Part shown: one piece after another, positions 1 through 12,249 of the stretch
Position numbering within the stretch: position 1 is the stretch's first letter
How the letters are laid out: each line of letters starts with the position of its first letter
Position numbers and translations under genes: made by a program
Assembly (NCBI GenBank): GCA_021018815.1
Contig: JAITYX010000017.1
Coordinates: forward strand, 6,572,001-6,636,000
From: Talinum fruticosum
Taxonomy: Eukaryota; Streptophyta; Magnoliopsida; Caryophyllales; Talinaceae
Reading direction: 5' to 3'
DNA: 64,000 bases
Notes under the pieces: generated by a model
Databases searched by the model: none
What the model saw: only the letters and a program-made list of their open reading frames with translations
Told to the model about the DNA's origin: nothing

Positions 1-1693
1 GTAAAATTCTCTAAGGGAAATCTAACCCTAGCTACTATGATACTATCCTTTCCTCCGTTTTCTCTTTAAAAAAACCCTAATTCATTTTCTAGTTTTAAAG
101 GGTTGCTATTAGTATCTTTAATAATGGTAGGCCCCCGTTCGTTGTCTAACCTTTAATCTCTTCCTAATTTATATTTTTTATAAATATTTTATGTCAAAGA
201 ATTTTTTTTCCCGATTTTTAATAATCTTCCATATCCTCTTTTAGTGAATGGTATTATGTTTAACTCTTGTGACAAATTTTTCAATTTAATTTCTAGCTTT
301 TGTGGTTTACTTTGGTCAAATTATTGATGGATTTTAATGTAAGGATATTAATTTTTAAGTTGCGACTATGATAGTAGGTAAATTATTTAAACAAAAAACT
401 ATACAAGTTTGATGGATCTTTTTGTGAAAGGTTATATTATAAAATAAAAATTAAATGAAAGATGAGCGTTCGAAGCGAAACATTTATCCTTCTTGTAAAT
501 AAGGTGTATTTTGCCATTTTAGTGTGATGTTTATTCGAATTTTACATTTATTATAGATTTCGTGTAGTTTTCAATTACTAAATTTATCCTTTATTTTCTT
601 AAAAGAGAGTAAATATTATAATTTTTCGTGTAAATGAGACGTAAAGGTCGATCAATATTGACTAATATTGGTATACTTTTTTAAGTATAATATTTAGTAA
701 TAATAGTATACTTAATATTGACATATGACATCATTTAGATTTATAAGTAGTTATTATATAAATAGATACATCTTTGATAATGCTCTAAAATATTTGCTGA
801 TGGCTACATCTCTTTGTACAAGTCTAGGGATAGGCAGAGAGAGAGGGGAGAGAGAGAGAGAGTACTACTATCCATATTACAATGTGGGATGTCCTTGCAC
901 TGGGCCCAGGCCCAATCTTTACCAACCTATATATTGAACGAGTTTGACACAGTGCCCTATGGGCCAAACATGGCTGGATCAATTTGTTAGCCCAGTCCCT
1001 TAGTTGAAGCCAACAAGTATAGGGTAATCCCTTGAGCGATTCGGTTTAGATACGAGTTGAGTTAAGTCTAGAATAGGTCATGCTCGTCTTGATGATGTTC
1101 CGATTTGATTTTGGGTCGGATGATGTTTGATCCTGATTGACTTCGGGGTTTAATTCAATTAGTTTGCCTCACTAACAAAAGATGCAACTTTGTAGAAAAT
1201 TTTTGAAGTTGGATTTGGTGGCGTTTGGGTAAGATTCAGGTTTCAAGTCCACTTTTGAGTGAGCCTCTTTGGGTGTCATATCACATATATTGATACAGCC
1301 CGTTCAGCTTGGCTTTCCAAGTCTTGGGTCAATTTTACTAGATACCGTAAATATGGATGTGCACATGTAACAATTCATTCGCTCCGAATACCCTCATCAT
1401 GTATTCAAACACAAGAAAGGTATACGTTGTCTTTATTATGAAACTTCATGGCTATATATGATGTTATTGTTGTGTAATGACTTTCTTCTTTCTTATGGAT
1501 TTGTATGGTGAGGTTAATTGTGTTGTGTTATTGCGATTTCCATGATGATGATGCACTTCTTGTACGTACACGAGACCTATTGGCACTTTCGCCCCACGTT
1601 TCCCTTTATACAACCCGTTCCTTTTTCTCCAGAGCATGTGCAAAATTAATGCTAAAATCTGATAAAGGAATGACACAAAAATAATCATATGTA
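1..1693. other. Gene-free flank downstream of copy A
   Basis: AT-rich. The short open frames here show no recognisable protein. 840-861 is a GA-rich simple repeat. 1020-1290 is somewhat GC-richer and may be an old TE fragment, but I find no termini. Confidence 0.4.
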
Positions 1694-1699
1694 TTTATT
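1694..1699 (-). terminator. Poly(A) signal of copy A
   Basis: AATAAA on the minus strand, about 172 nt after the stop. The 3' UTR before it shares the block around CTTTGCAAGCATGAC (plus strand, 1750-1766) with copies B and C. Confidence 0.5.
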
Positions 1700-1870
1700 G
1701 CAAATTGTAGTACACAATGAGGAATTATGTGGTAGCTGAGAAATACAATGACTTTGCAAGCATGACAAAAACTGAAAAATAAAAAATGAGAAAAAAGAGC
1801 AGAGAGTAAATGAATTAAAATGATTTATATGACATAAACAATCTAAGTATGTAGGCTATAATTATAATCA

Positions 1871-4752
1871 TCACATATTGGCAACACTTTCCTTTGCTTC
1901 TGATGTGAAGCTGCTGAGCCTGGATTCTAACTCATACCATGACTCCAACTCCATCAGTTGACTGAATTGGGGAAATGTAGCCAGCTTGTCCAAGTCTTCT
2001 CTGGTGCTTCCTTTGTTCTTCAGAATGTTCATGATGTCAAGTAAGGCACGGGCCGTGGTGAATACAGATGTCAGTGGATGTTTAACCAAAGAGAAGCCCA
2101 TTTCCCTGAATTCCGCAGGGGTGTGCAGTGGGGTCTTTCCTCCTTCAATCATGTTTGCGATCTTGAATCCTTTTACTTCTCGCCCTATTTGCTTCAGCTC
2201 CTCGTCGTTTGTGGGTGACTCGACGAACAGACCATCGGCTCCGGCCTCGTAGTAAAGATTTGCGCGTGCAATTGCGTCTTCAAGACCATTTACTGATCGA
2301 GCGTCGGTCCTGGCGACGAGGAACAAATCAGCATCACCAATGGCATCTCTTGCAGCTGCAATCTTAGCTGCATGCTCTTCAGCAGGCACAACTTGTTTGC
2401 CAGCCATGTGACCGCACTTCTTTGGCCACAATTGATCCTATTTAGAATTGAAATCATTTCAAGTTAAGATGGTATGTTTTAATAACAAGAGATGAAGCTC
2501 AATAGTCAAAACTTTATTGTTTCTGTTAATTTTACCTCTAAGAAGATGCCGGAAGCACCAGCTTTAATCAGATCCTTGACAACCCTTTGAACATTGAGAG
2601 GACCACCTCCACCGGTGTCTGCAATTGACAAATAAAGGAACTTTTTAAGAAGAGGGTTTCGATCTCCAGCATTTAGATTACACCAAAATGGTGAAGAATA
2701 AGGCAAATTGGTCTCCAGCGTTATAGCTTTGTGAAGCTTCAAATATTAATGCTAATTTGACTCACCAGCATCAACGATGTAGGCGACTTTTGGAGTAGCT
2801 GAACACACTCTACGAGCAACCTCTGTCATCTCTGCGGTCCTGCATTCCACAAATCCCCTTTTCTTTATTTATTCCATTCCTTACATAATCAACTCTAATA
2901 TTATACATGACCTAAAACTTTTTCAAAAATAAAAACTAAAAAAATATTATAATGAATCAAATTTTCCTATAATGTGAAAATAATACTTCATATATTCAAA
3001 CTAGTACCTCAAAGAAAAAGGTAAACTGAAAATAGTATTGTAAATTATTGTATACTACCTTTATTTTATAATGACTAGTTTATTAATTTTGTCTTTATTA
3101 ATTGTCTTTTTTTCCTCTCTTTCATTGACATTCGTCATTCCTAATGAAACTTTGAGATAACTTGAATTTTTTTATTATAAATTTTGTGTTTTTTAATATT
3201 CTCTCACAACCTAAAAATAACAAATACTTTAAAACGAATGGAGTATATATTTTTGGTGAGAGAAATTAGTCTATATCTTTGATAATATTACTAAACCAAT
3301 AAAAAAGTACTGTGTTAATTATTATTACTATTATTATTAGAAAGCTGGATTGTCAGGACTTAAACTCATATAAATCCATTTTGACACTTTTTAGTTTATA
3401 TTATTTACTGTAATTTAAGTGATTAAAATTGAGGGTTGACTAATTCCAATTCTATGTGGTTCAATAAGTGGCCTGCCATGCTCCTTCCCCCACCACCCCA
3501 GTAAGAGTGTAAATTTATAATAAAGAAAGAACACCAACTGTCAGAAAATCCAGATCACTTTTCCTTGCAAATCACCAGATCCAATTCCACCGAAATTCCC
3601 GCTACTGTATAATTTTCTAACTAGTGGATCAAAGCTGGATTTCCAATTTTTAAATTAAATTCCAAAAAGTTTATCAGCTTTTTCGTTTTTTTTTAAAAAA
3701 ATATTTCTTTCAGGATGCCCTGGAAATATATTATGTGGTCATAAAGTGGTAATCATAACTCATAAGCATCCATAATCAAACAAGTTTCTGTTGATTGAAT
3801 CCAAGAAGCTACCTACTCTACTCTACTCTTTTTCAACGGAAAGAGATAACCATCAAGGTCTTGTCTTAAGACATCAAAATGTTTTAAATCTATATACTAG
3901 TATAAGATTATATATATATTCTCCACATTTTGTAGTTTTTTTTTTGTACGATGGTAAATTTTGTTAATCCAATAAACTCATATCCAAAGGTTAACTTAAT
4001 GTGATTGTGTAGGTCATTCACGGGAGGAATTATATTGAAAATTTAAAAACTCATTAATCACTTCCTATGTATAATTTTCAAGCAAGGAAATTAGAAGCTA
4101 ACGAAATTTGAATCGCGACCATATAAGTAAATAAGTGACAACAATACCACTAAATGAAGAGCATCAATTCTGGTAAGACTACCAGCCTAGCAATTGTCTT
4201 TGTATCTTGTCGATGATTACCCACCTTAATTGCATGGCCAAAGTTGGGTGCAAAAGAAGAAACCAAATTATTTCATAAGGAATTTTTTATTACTCCTATT
4301 TTTATGATTCAATAAGTAGTCATTTCTATTTTTATTCTTAAAATTTCTTAATAATATTTTACTTTTTTAATTACGATATCATAATAATATTAAATAAGGG
4401 TAATTTTGTTATCAAAATATCATATCGGGTTTAGAAAGTTTTACACAATGAAGAGAAAGTCGAACCATACTCCATGCTATATTCAAAAGGGGAGGAAGAC
4501 ATACGTGAGCAAGCCGAAGTCGGGCTTTCCAAGGTGAGAGGCAGAGACGCCGAAGCCGGAGACGAAGCCGGCCTTGAATCCAACCTTCTGAACCACACAG
4601 GCGGCCAGAGCGTCGTGGACTCCGGGCAGCAGAACCGTGCCCTCCTCCTCTATCAACTTGTGGATGGTTGTCTTCCCGGGTCGGGTCGACATGAACCGAA
4701 GCCCGGCTCGGCCCGGCACTCTGGATGCCGCTTTGGCCACTGAGCTCAACAT
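1871..4752 (-). CDS. Tandem copy A: isocitrate lyase/PEP mutase superfamily enzyme (petal-death-protein-like), 323 aa, intact
   Basis: Spliced CDS with exons 4752-4505, 2839-2766, 2618-2536 and 2437-1871. All introns are GT-AG and the frame stays open to a TGA stop. Residues 1 to about 24 are Arg/Ser/Ala-rich without acidic residues and end RFMSTR, which looks like a mitochondrial presequence. The family core follows: substrate-loop region VSGFGVSAS (64-72), Mg-site DADTGGGG (106-113), FLED (133-136), catalytic-loop KKCGH (141-145, Cys143 as in isocitrate and methylisocitrate lyases), ARTDAR (177-182) and NMIEGG (230-235). Known relatives cleave C-C bonds of oxaloacetate or 2-alkylmalates; the real substrate here is unknown, and the common label carboxyvinyl-carboxyphosphonate phosphorylmutase is probably misleading. 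The start is supported by a TATA box about 120 bp upstream and by matching starts in copies B and C. The last intron present in B and C is absent: YYE and AGADG codons are directly joined. Confidence 0.93.
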
Positions 4753-4762
4753 TTTCAGAGGC

Positions 4763-4795
4763 AGAGAGAGTGAGAGAGAGAGAGAGAGAGAGAGA
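4763..4795 (-). repeat. (CT)n microsatellite in the 5' leader of copy A
   Basis: Nearly pure GA repeat on the plus strand, so CT in the mRNA sense, between the predicted start site and the ATG. CT-rich leaders are common in plants. Confidence 0.7.
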
Positions 4796-4871
4796 TTAAG
4801 AAGGTTGGAGCTGAATACTTAGCAAGCTCGCTCTGGGTTGTGGGCAAAGAGCAAAAGAGTGGGTGGGGGTA

Positions 4872-4879
4872 TTTATAGT
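4872..4879 (-). promoter_or_regulatory. TATA box of copy A
   Basis: TATAAATA on the minus strand, 120 bp upstream of the ATG. It predicts a start site near 4845-4850 and a leader of about 95 nt. Identical motifs lie upstream of B and C. Confidence 0.75.
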
Positions 4880-7800
4880 AGAGTTGAATGTAGTAATACT
4901 CGTAAGGTGGCTTATTATATTTCCGTGATCACGCGAATCATTTACTGATTTCTTTATTGCCAATTGGCATGTGTTCTGTGTTTACCCTCTCATACAACCT
5001 CATCTAATTTGTCACCTCTACAACCGACAAATGACTTCTCTCTGAGTTCCGTTTTATAATATCTGTTATTTTTTTCCGTTTTATAATATCTATTTTTTTA
5101 ATTAATATTAAAAAAATTAGAAGAAGAGAAAAAAAAGGCAATTTGCATTGAATGTTTTTGAAAAATAATATTAATGCTCGGAATGGAATCCACCATTCTC
5201 ACTTAATCCTATGCCATGTCTCTAACTCCTTAATTCCTGTATCACCCATGTTCCTCGACTGTGAGGAATTTGTTCTAAAGATAATTTATTTTACCATTTA
5301 TCTCTTCTCTTTATAGGTAGTAATTAATGTGGTATTAATATTCAGACACGGTTTGGTCATGATGTCCTTGGATCTATTCCTCTCTAGGATATTGGACTGA
5401 CATGATTTTGGTGAAAAATCGTAGTAGAGGTGATGACTGCCCACGTACTTTAGAGGCGCTACATGTATACTCATCATGTGGTTCGACTTAGACCTTTTAA
5501 TTTAGATCTAACAAGTTATATAATGCTCAGATTTAATATAAAATATAATATTCTTTTTAACTAAATTGAGTTATTTTTGTATTATGTCAGTAATGGTACA
5601 ACTATGATATGAAAAAACATATTCATCTAACGATTGGATTTACCCCTCCTAAGGCTAAATCGAGCTAGGTGGTGCCCGGATCTCAACCTCTTCGAGTGGG
5701 CCATAAGATAATACATAACTTCTCAGTCTAGCTAGATTGTATTCTATAATATGGTGGATTAATTAACAAGGATTGAATTAAACCTAAGCACACCTACACT
5801 TTCACTTACATAATTCACCATTACATTCACAACTTATTTAATTAATTGTTATGTTTGTTTCATTAACCATCTATTTACTAAAACCTAGGATTTGATCATA
5901 ATGCATGTGCCAAAAATGCATCTTATGCCAAAAATGCATGTGCTCCAATCTTTAAAAAAGTTTAAAAAATACCTAATATGACTAAGATCTACATCAAGGT
6001 CTTGTATGCCTCCTATAAAAAATATTTCCGATCCCTTAATTTTTTTAAAAACACAATCAATATGCAGAAAATAAAGTTTTTTATCAGAAAAAAGAAAGAA
6101 AGAAAGAAAGAAAGCACAATTAGTTTTTCATGTTCAATATATCACTTGAGTTGTCTAGAATCTTTCCGCAACTAAATAAAAATTAAAAAAATTAAATTTT
6201 AAGTTGACTGTTTCAATTAACATGTATCGTCTTAAATAGCTTGATATTTATTTTTCTTAAACAGATTGTAAATAAAGAAATTATATTTAAAAAACTCAGT
6301 CAATTATGAGCTAATGGATGTTCAATTCAGATTAGTGGAAGACTACTCACCCAAAAGAGAAAACGAATTTTAAACTGATCTACACATATAGAGAGAAGAA
6401 ATTAACAACATAGAAGAAAAAATAATAATAAAGGTGAAAAAATCATACTGCCATCAAACCCACCCCCAAAATCCTAAATGCAAAAACCTGTTTCGAGCAT
6501 CTATACATGTGTGATAGACACCTTTTGATAATCTGGTTTCTTTTGTCATACCAGAAAACCTATGTTGGATGATTCCCACTAAAGACATGGGAAATTTCTC
6601 CTCTTCGATAGTTTCTATAAAATATAGGCCTCCCAGTGAGACTCTTTAGTATTCAAAAACCTTATCAACATAAAGTTTAAGCGTATAATTAAAAGCTTAT
6701 AAATAGTATTGTACTACAAAACTATTACCTCACACCTTTAGACCTAAAACTTGCTATCTTGCACAATAATTTAATGTAAAAGTTACAAAAATTCAAACTT
6801 GAGACATCTTATCCAAAAATTTCTAATACCATCCATATTCAACAACCAATAAATCAAACCTTAGCTTTAAACTGATAGTTAAAGCTCGAGGAATATTGTT
6901 ATCTTCTAACATTTATGAATCCAAAAAACAGAATATATGTTAGACATACATGCCTAGCGGTTTTTGTTTTTGTGCGATTGAGATGCAAAAGGTGATATAA
7001 GCATTATTCAAACTCATGTCTTTAATAACAATTTCTAATATACTATTAGTTGGACCAACTGACACATATGTACAAATCTGGTGATTAGTATACATAACAC
7101 GAACTTCACTTCTTGTTTTTTATGATTATCGAAAATTGCGAGGAACTGATAGAAAATTTAAGAGAAATTTCGAGGAAATAGGGTACTTGCTCGTTGAAGA
7201 AGTGCAATTGCAAGTAACATTCCATGAAGGCATTTCGTTTTTTTTCCACATTTTGAAACTGAAAAAGAAAAGAAAGGAACAAAGAAGAAATATTCCAATT
7301 TTTTGTTATCTACATCCGTTTTGGGAAGCTTCGTACTACTTTGAGTACTTTCTTGGTTCTTTCGGGCTTTGTTTTCTTTCTTTACCTTTTTGTATTTGCT
7401 ATTTCCTTGTTCATCATATTGTAGTATCCTCTCCTTTTTCTATCCCATTGTTACCATTGTTAATTTTTCAAACGTAATCCGAAATCAATTCAAATAATCC
7501 AATTTAACATATGATATAAGACATTCATTTTGTCTCAAAGACTGAAAATGACCTTATAAACAAAACAAAATCAAAATGTAATTTGAAACAGACGGTTTGT
7601 AGTTAAATCATTCAACCCAATTTAAATTAACGCAAAATGACTCGAGCTAATCATATGTATAAATCTAATTTGACTTCTAAATCCATATCGACTTATCTCT
7701 TTTTTTCAATCAACATGATTCTTATCCAACACTATTCTACGTGAATATAACTCGAAATCAAAAGTCTAATCCAATTTTGATCCCAAATTGATCTGCTTAA

Positions 7801-8025
7801 TTTTTGGCATTTTAATTCTATTTTTCTGATCTATTTCGTTTAAACAAAGAAAGAGGCCTTTGGAATCCTCAAGTCAAAAGTCCATCATATGAGGTCATAA
7901 ATTTCTACTCAAAAGTTATTTCATTATACCACGAGAGCATTAAATGTAAATTGAATTCATGACATATTTAACCATGATCTTTAAGTTATAAATTGCTTCA
8001 TTAATCATTACGCCTCAATCAACAC
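4880..8025. other. Spacer upstream of copy A
   Basis: Promoter-distal DNA of copy A with no gene recognised. 7300-7385 is similar to 21290-21375, upstream of copy B in the same orientation, which suggests duplicated flank. A (GAAA)n tract lies at 6092-6114. Confidence 0.4.
7300..7385. repeat. Paralogous upstream block (copy A side)
   Basis: Shares AATTTTTTGTTA, GTACTTTCTT and TTCGGGCTTTGT, in order and close spacing, with 21290-21375. It lies about 2.6 kb upstream of copy A; its partner is about 5.0 kb upstream of copy B. Confidence 0.5.
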
Positions 8026-8564
8026 GGTTAGGAAATAAGCTCCAATCTAAACCTCACTTTTGTTAGGTGAAATTAGAGCTATGGTGCGGAAGCGATATAG
8101 GATGACAAAATAATATCATGAATTAGATGGAAATAGATAAATAGAGATGGGACAAATATTTAACGTGGAAAGCCTAACATAGGAAAAACTATGGGCGGCA
8201 CAAGCATAACAAATTCACTATTATAAGAGTACAAAGAAAATGAGCAGACAATCGAAGCTATAGTCAACACGGTCTTGCCAAGCGACACGATCTGCTCGTG
8301 TCAATTGACATGGGCCACTTGACACAGCCTGGTTATGTCGGTTGTTGTTTGTTCCCAAGGCTTTACGCTCGGTTGAAATGGTCGTGCTCTTTGTCCCGAA
8401 GGTCATGCTAATTCCAACCCTCGAACTTGATTTTGGGGGCCATATAACAATCTCCACCTTGGAGCTAAATCCCAAAAACATGCTTGCCACCTGCAACCTA
8501 TCTCTCCTTTAATAGAAGTAGCAAGGCTCTACCTTGAAGGATAATCATAGGTTATCACCACCCA

Positions 8565-9220
8565 CTAAATCCAAGCTCCCGACTTAGCTAAAAGAATTAT
8601 CTCTATCAATTTCTTCTTTTTTACATGATCCAACCACATATCAAACAAATGAATTAGCCTATTATTTGTAATTTTACTCGAAACTACTAAACCTGCAGTT
8701 GATCCTTGAGGAATGTAGATACCTCCGTGCCTCAAACTTTTCAACAAAACCTTGGAGACCTTGAACACCTTCAAGGCTCCACCTTCAACCGAATATCTTA
8801 GCCCTTTAGCTTCAAGATCATCCATTGAGATCATATTACGTTTTAGGCCGAGAACATGCCGAACCTTAGTTTCTTCATGGTACCATCATAAGTTTTAGTA
8901 TGAACTTCACCAATTCCAACAATAGAGCATTGGGCGCCATTGCCCAAATTAACAACACTAGAATCAACGAGTATCATATGTACAAAACAAATCCTTGGTA
9001 GAACACACATGAAAAGTACATTTAGAATCTAAAACCCATTCAAAATCACTCCTCTTTCATGAGAATCAAGCAAAACATCACCATCCGACTCTATATCGAG
9101 CAACAACAAAATTAACTTCACCCATATTCCAGGAGTCTTCATCTTTTCCTTTTGCCTTAAAAGCCTTAAATTTCCAGCATTCAAATTTCTTATGCCAAGG
9201 TTTCTTACAAATAATAGCAA
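8565..9220 (-). pseudogene. Copia protease and GAG-pre-integrase remnants
   Basis: In element order there is a degraded protease region (9220-8840), then sequence resembling the copia LISL-G linker, then IHLFDMWLDHVKKKKLIEI, matching the LWH-RLGH-S-KGL pattern of the GAG-pre-integrase domain. Stops and frameshifts separate the parts. Confidence 0.65.
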
Positions 9221-9353
9221 TCTCCCTTAAACTTGTACTTAGAACCCTTCTTAGTGTTATCCCTTACCAACAAGTCTTCGACTCTTTCATTAGAACTCAT
9301 TTCAAAGTCGAATCTTCTTTGGATACTTGACCTCCTTATAACTTAACACTTCA

Positions 9354-9536
9354 CTACTTGTAGAACATACTTTCTTTAAAGTTCTTAAATGAAAGGGGTA
9401 AGGAGACAATCAAGAAAATTGCTTTATCCTCATCATCTATTTTAACCTCCAAATTCTCTAAGTCCAAGAGAATAAAATTAAATTCATCAAGATGATTTTG
9501 GATAGACGTACCTTCACCCGTATGGATCGTGAACAA
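9354..9536 (-). pseudogene. Copia gag fragment (UBN2-like)
   Basis: The 60-residue open stretch contains the pattern of copia gag: EGTSIQNHLDEFN, then DLENL, DDEDKAIFLIVSLP and SFKNF. It lies just inside the primer site of the copia element and is broken on both sides. Confidence 0.75.
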
Positions 9537-10164
9537 CCGCTTTTTAAGCGGGATCTTGTTGACAAGACTTTTTTATGTGGATTTGGTCCAACTTTGTCCA
9601 CATCTCTACGATAGTCTTGCAATGAACAACTTCACGAATAACTTGATTCATTATGCGCCAATTGAGTCTCTATAAGCTCTTTTCATCCAACTCCTCCCAA
9701 TCCTCTTGCGTCATAGAGTCGGGCTTTTTCCCAAGTGCCTTCTTCATTCCGCTCTACGAAAAACGACCCTCATCTTGACTCTCTATAAACTGAAACTAAT
9801 CTTTCCATCAAACTTCTTGATATCAAACATGGTGATGGACGACGTCATCCTAGAATCCGGGCTTTGATATCACTTGTTACGAAATAAGATCCATTCTAAA
9901 CCTCACTTTTATTAAGTGAAATCAAAGCAATGATGCAAAAGCGATACAAGATGACAAACACAATATCAAAAATTAGATGGACATGTACAAATAGAGATGA
10001 GACAAGGATTTAATTTGAAAATGGAACATGGAAAAAACCACGGGCAACACAAGCACAACAAATTCATTATTATGAGAGTACAAAGAATTATCTCAAAACT
10101 CGAGACTTTCCCAAAACTTGACATATCTCAATCTCACAAGATCTTGTCATCTCAATAGCACACT

Positions 10165-11603
10165 TGTTTGGTCTAAATAATACATGATTTAAACCCTTAT
10201 TTACTTAGTTTTTGACTTGTAAAATAATATATTTTGAGGAGTTTTACTTGGTTTATTTACTTTTATAGGTAATAAGTTGAATCGAGTTAATATGAAAAAT
10301 TTTGAGCAAAAAAGGAAGCAAAACAAAAAAGATAATGGTGTGCATATGTACCAGGTGCGGTTTTGCACGACTGTGTAGAGTCCCACGGGTACCCTTGCAG
10401 ACTTGTAAGACGCGAGCTGACCAGAAATTTTTAGAGACTTGCATAGGCACCAGTCTAGTTTCACGCACGGCTGTCTAGGAACGCACGGTACCCATGCAAG
10501 CTGCACTGACCGTGCAACGACCTAATTTTGTTTTTGCTCGGTTTTGTAGGTTATAAAAAAAGTTTTGGCTCGATATTGAGAGGTAAGTTTTTAAGGATTT
10601 TAGAAGACCTCCTAAGTTTCTTACTTAGCTAAAAAAACCCCATTAGGAAAAAATTAGTGTATAATTTGTACAACATCTTGAATTCAAGCCTTCAATTTCC
10701 ATTCAAACATAAGTTTTCTCTTTCTCTCTTCCTCTTTACTTCAAGTTTATTATTTGATTGCTCAATTTAGTCCGAAGATCTAATTTTTATTAGTTTAGAT
10801 ATTAATTATAGTTAGATTAATTGTTTATTTTCATGTTTGAGTTTAGGTAATTAGTTTATGTTCTTGTTCACGTCGGTTTATGTTAGTTTGTTCTTCGGTT
10901 TAGTTATTAGATTTATTTTATGTTTTAATGTTAATTAGTTGTTAAAGTTAGTTGCTTTGGTTGTGATTAGTATCTCTAATTGATAGTTTATCTCATTTAG
11001 GCCTTAATTCACCTAATTTATGCTTTTATTTTGGATTATTTCTGGTGTCCACCACATGTTCACATGAAATGCCCGAAAGAGATTTTCATCTTGGTTTTTA
11101 GATGATTGGTATATCACTAAAAGGTGGAGACAATTTGCTAGCATGGATATAGAGAATAGTCGGAATTTTGGCATGAAAATAGCCTGAATCCTAGCTAGGT
11201 CCGAGATTGCTATTTTTGTAGTTTATTTGGGCAAAGCCTACAAAAGTAGGTGGTTAGAATCGGACTAGCTCATCATAACCCTTGAAAGTATGACTTGAGT
11301 AGGTTTTGATGGTGCAACCTACCACTCTTAAATACTTTTATAAGCTTGGGTATGTTTAGACTGAGCTTGATTAATTTATTTATTAAGTGGTAAAATCACA
11401 ACCAAAGCATGTTTTTATTTCTTTTTAGGATTAGTTTAATTATCATAATTATCCCTCCTTTTTTATTCACCTAAATTGAACTTTTAAGATAGCTTTGGTA
11501 TTTATAACACAATTTTTTGTGGACACGACCCGTGCTTATCAGCTTGTTACAACTACACGAGTACACTTACGATTATAAATTTAATATTTAATTCTTCCTA
11601 ACA
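10165..11603 (+). mobile_element. Ty3/gypsy-type solo LTR inserted in the copia 5' LTR
   Basis: Begins TGTTTGGTCTAAA and ends CTTCCTAACA, flanked by ACACT and ATACT (4/5 match). It is homologous over most of its length to the LTR at 37452-38771, which is followed by a primer site and a gag remnant. No internal region is present here, as after LTR-LTR recombination. Confidence 0.8.
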
Positions 11604-12249
11604 ATACTTCAATTGGATATACTTCCAATTGGCTCTTCCCAAAGTTCCCAATGCTAGAATAATTAGATACTTGGATGATTACAAAAATGAATCAAAATCC
11701 CTTTAAATAGAAAAAGGACACAACTCTTGGCATGCAAAGACTCCACTGCAATTACAAGCCATAATACCTAGCAACCAAAGTAGTAACATGAATGAAAATG
11801 GTCGAAAACGAGTAGCAGCTGCAGTGGCACAACCAACACGGTCGTGCCCGCTGACACAAGACGTGTCAGTTGCTATTTGTTCCCAAGGTTTTCAGCTTGG
11901 CTGAAACGGTCAGGCTCCTTATCCCACAAGTTGTGCTAGTTGTTCCAACCCTCAAACATGATTTTGGGCCATTATCTAATAAATACATTTTTTTTATAGT
12001 TAATAAAATTTATACAAACAACGAAATAGGTAATGTGACTAGCTAGCGTATATAACTATATCCCACTCTAATGAAAGCCATAAAAGACACATTAACATAT
12101 GAAACAAACTCCTAACAATAAACTATGCCGTGTCTTCAAAAAGAATACCTTTTGCCTAGTGGCTATAACCGCACGATAATAAACTATACGGTGTTGTCAA
12201 AGAGGAAATTAACACCTTAGTCTTACTAATACATTTATCTTACTATCCA

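Larger units (their letters stand above)
8026..11982 (-). mobile_element. Internally deleted Ty1/copia element, split by a gypsy solo LTR
   Basis: Minus-strand element. The 3' LTR is 8026-8449. The 5' LTR begins at 9875 and resumes at 11609 after the 10165-11603 insertion. Both LTRs share the GTTTGTTCCCAAGG block and the TGATTTTGGG end. Next to the 5' LTR is a primer site, GCTTTGATATCACT at 9861-9874, the reverse of the initiator-tRNA-Met type. A purine-rich tract (CCAAGGTGGAGATTG in element sense) precedes the 3' LTR. Flanks AACAC and AATAC are a plausible decayed 5-bp target duplication. Coding remnants are gag, protease and GAG-pre-integrase; integrase core, RT and RNase H are missing. The 3' LTR lacks about 240 bp found in the 5' LTR. 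Confidence 0.8.

Noticed and set aside
1986..2252. Plus-strand open frame of 88 codons
   Set aside because: Antisense shadow of the last exon of copy A; the same shadow occurs at 23169-23435 opposite copy C.
4474..4743. Plus-strand open frame of 89 codons
   Set aside because: Antisense to exon 1 of copy A; no domain, and its partner at 24813-25058 is antisense to copy C.
7136..7477. Plus-strand frame of 113 codons
   Set aside because: Low-complexity Phe/Lys-rich sequence with no family pattern; part of it is the non-coding block shared with 21290-21375, where the frame is not kept.
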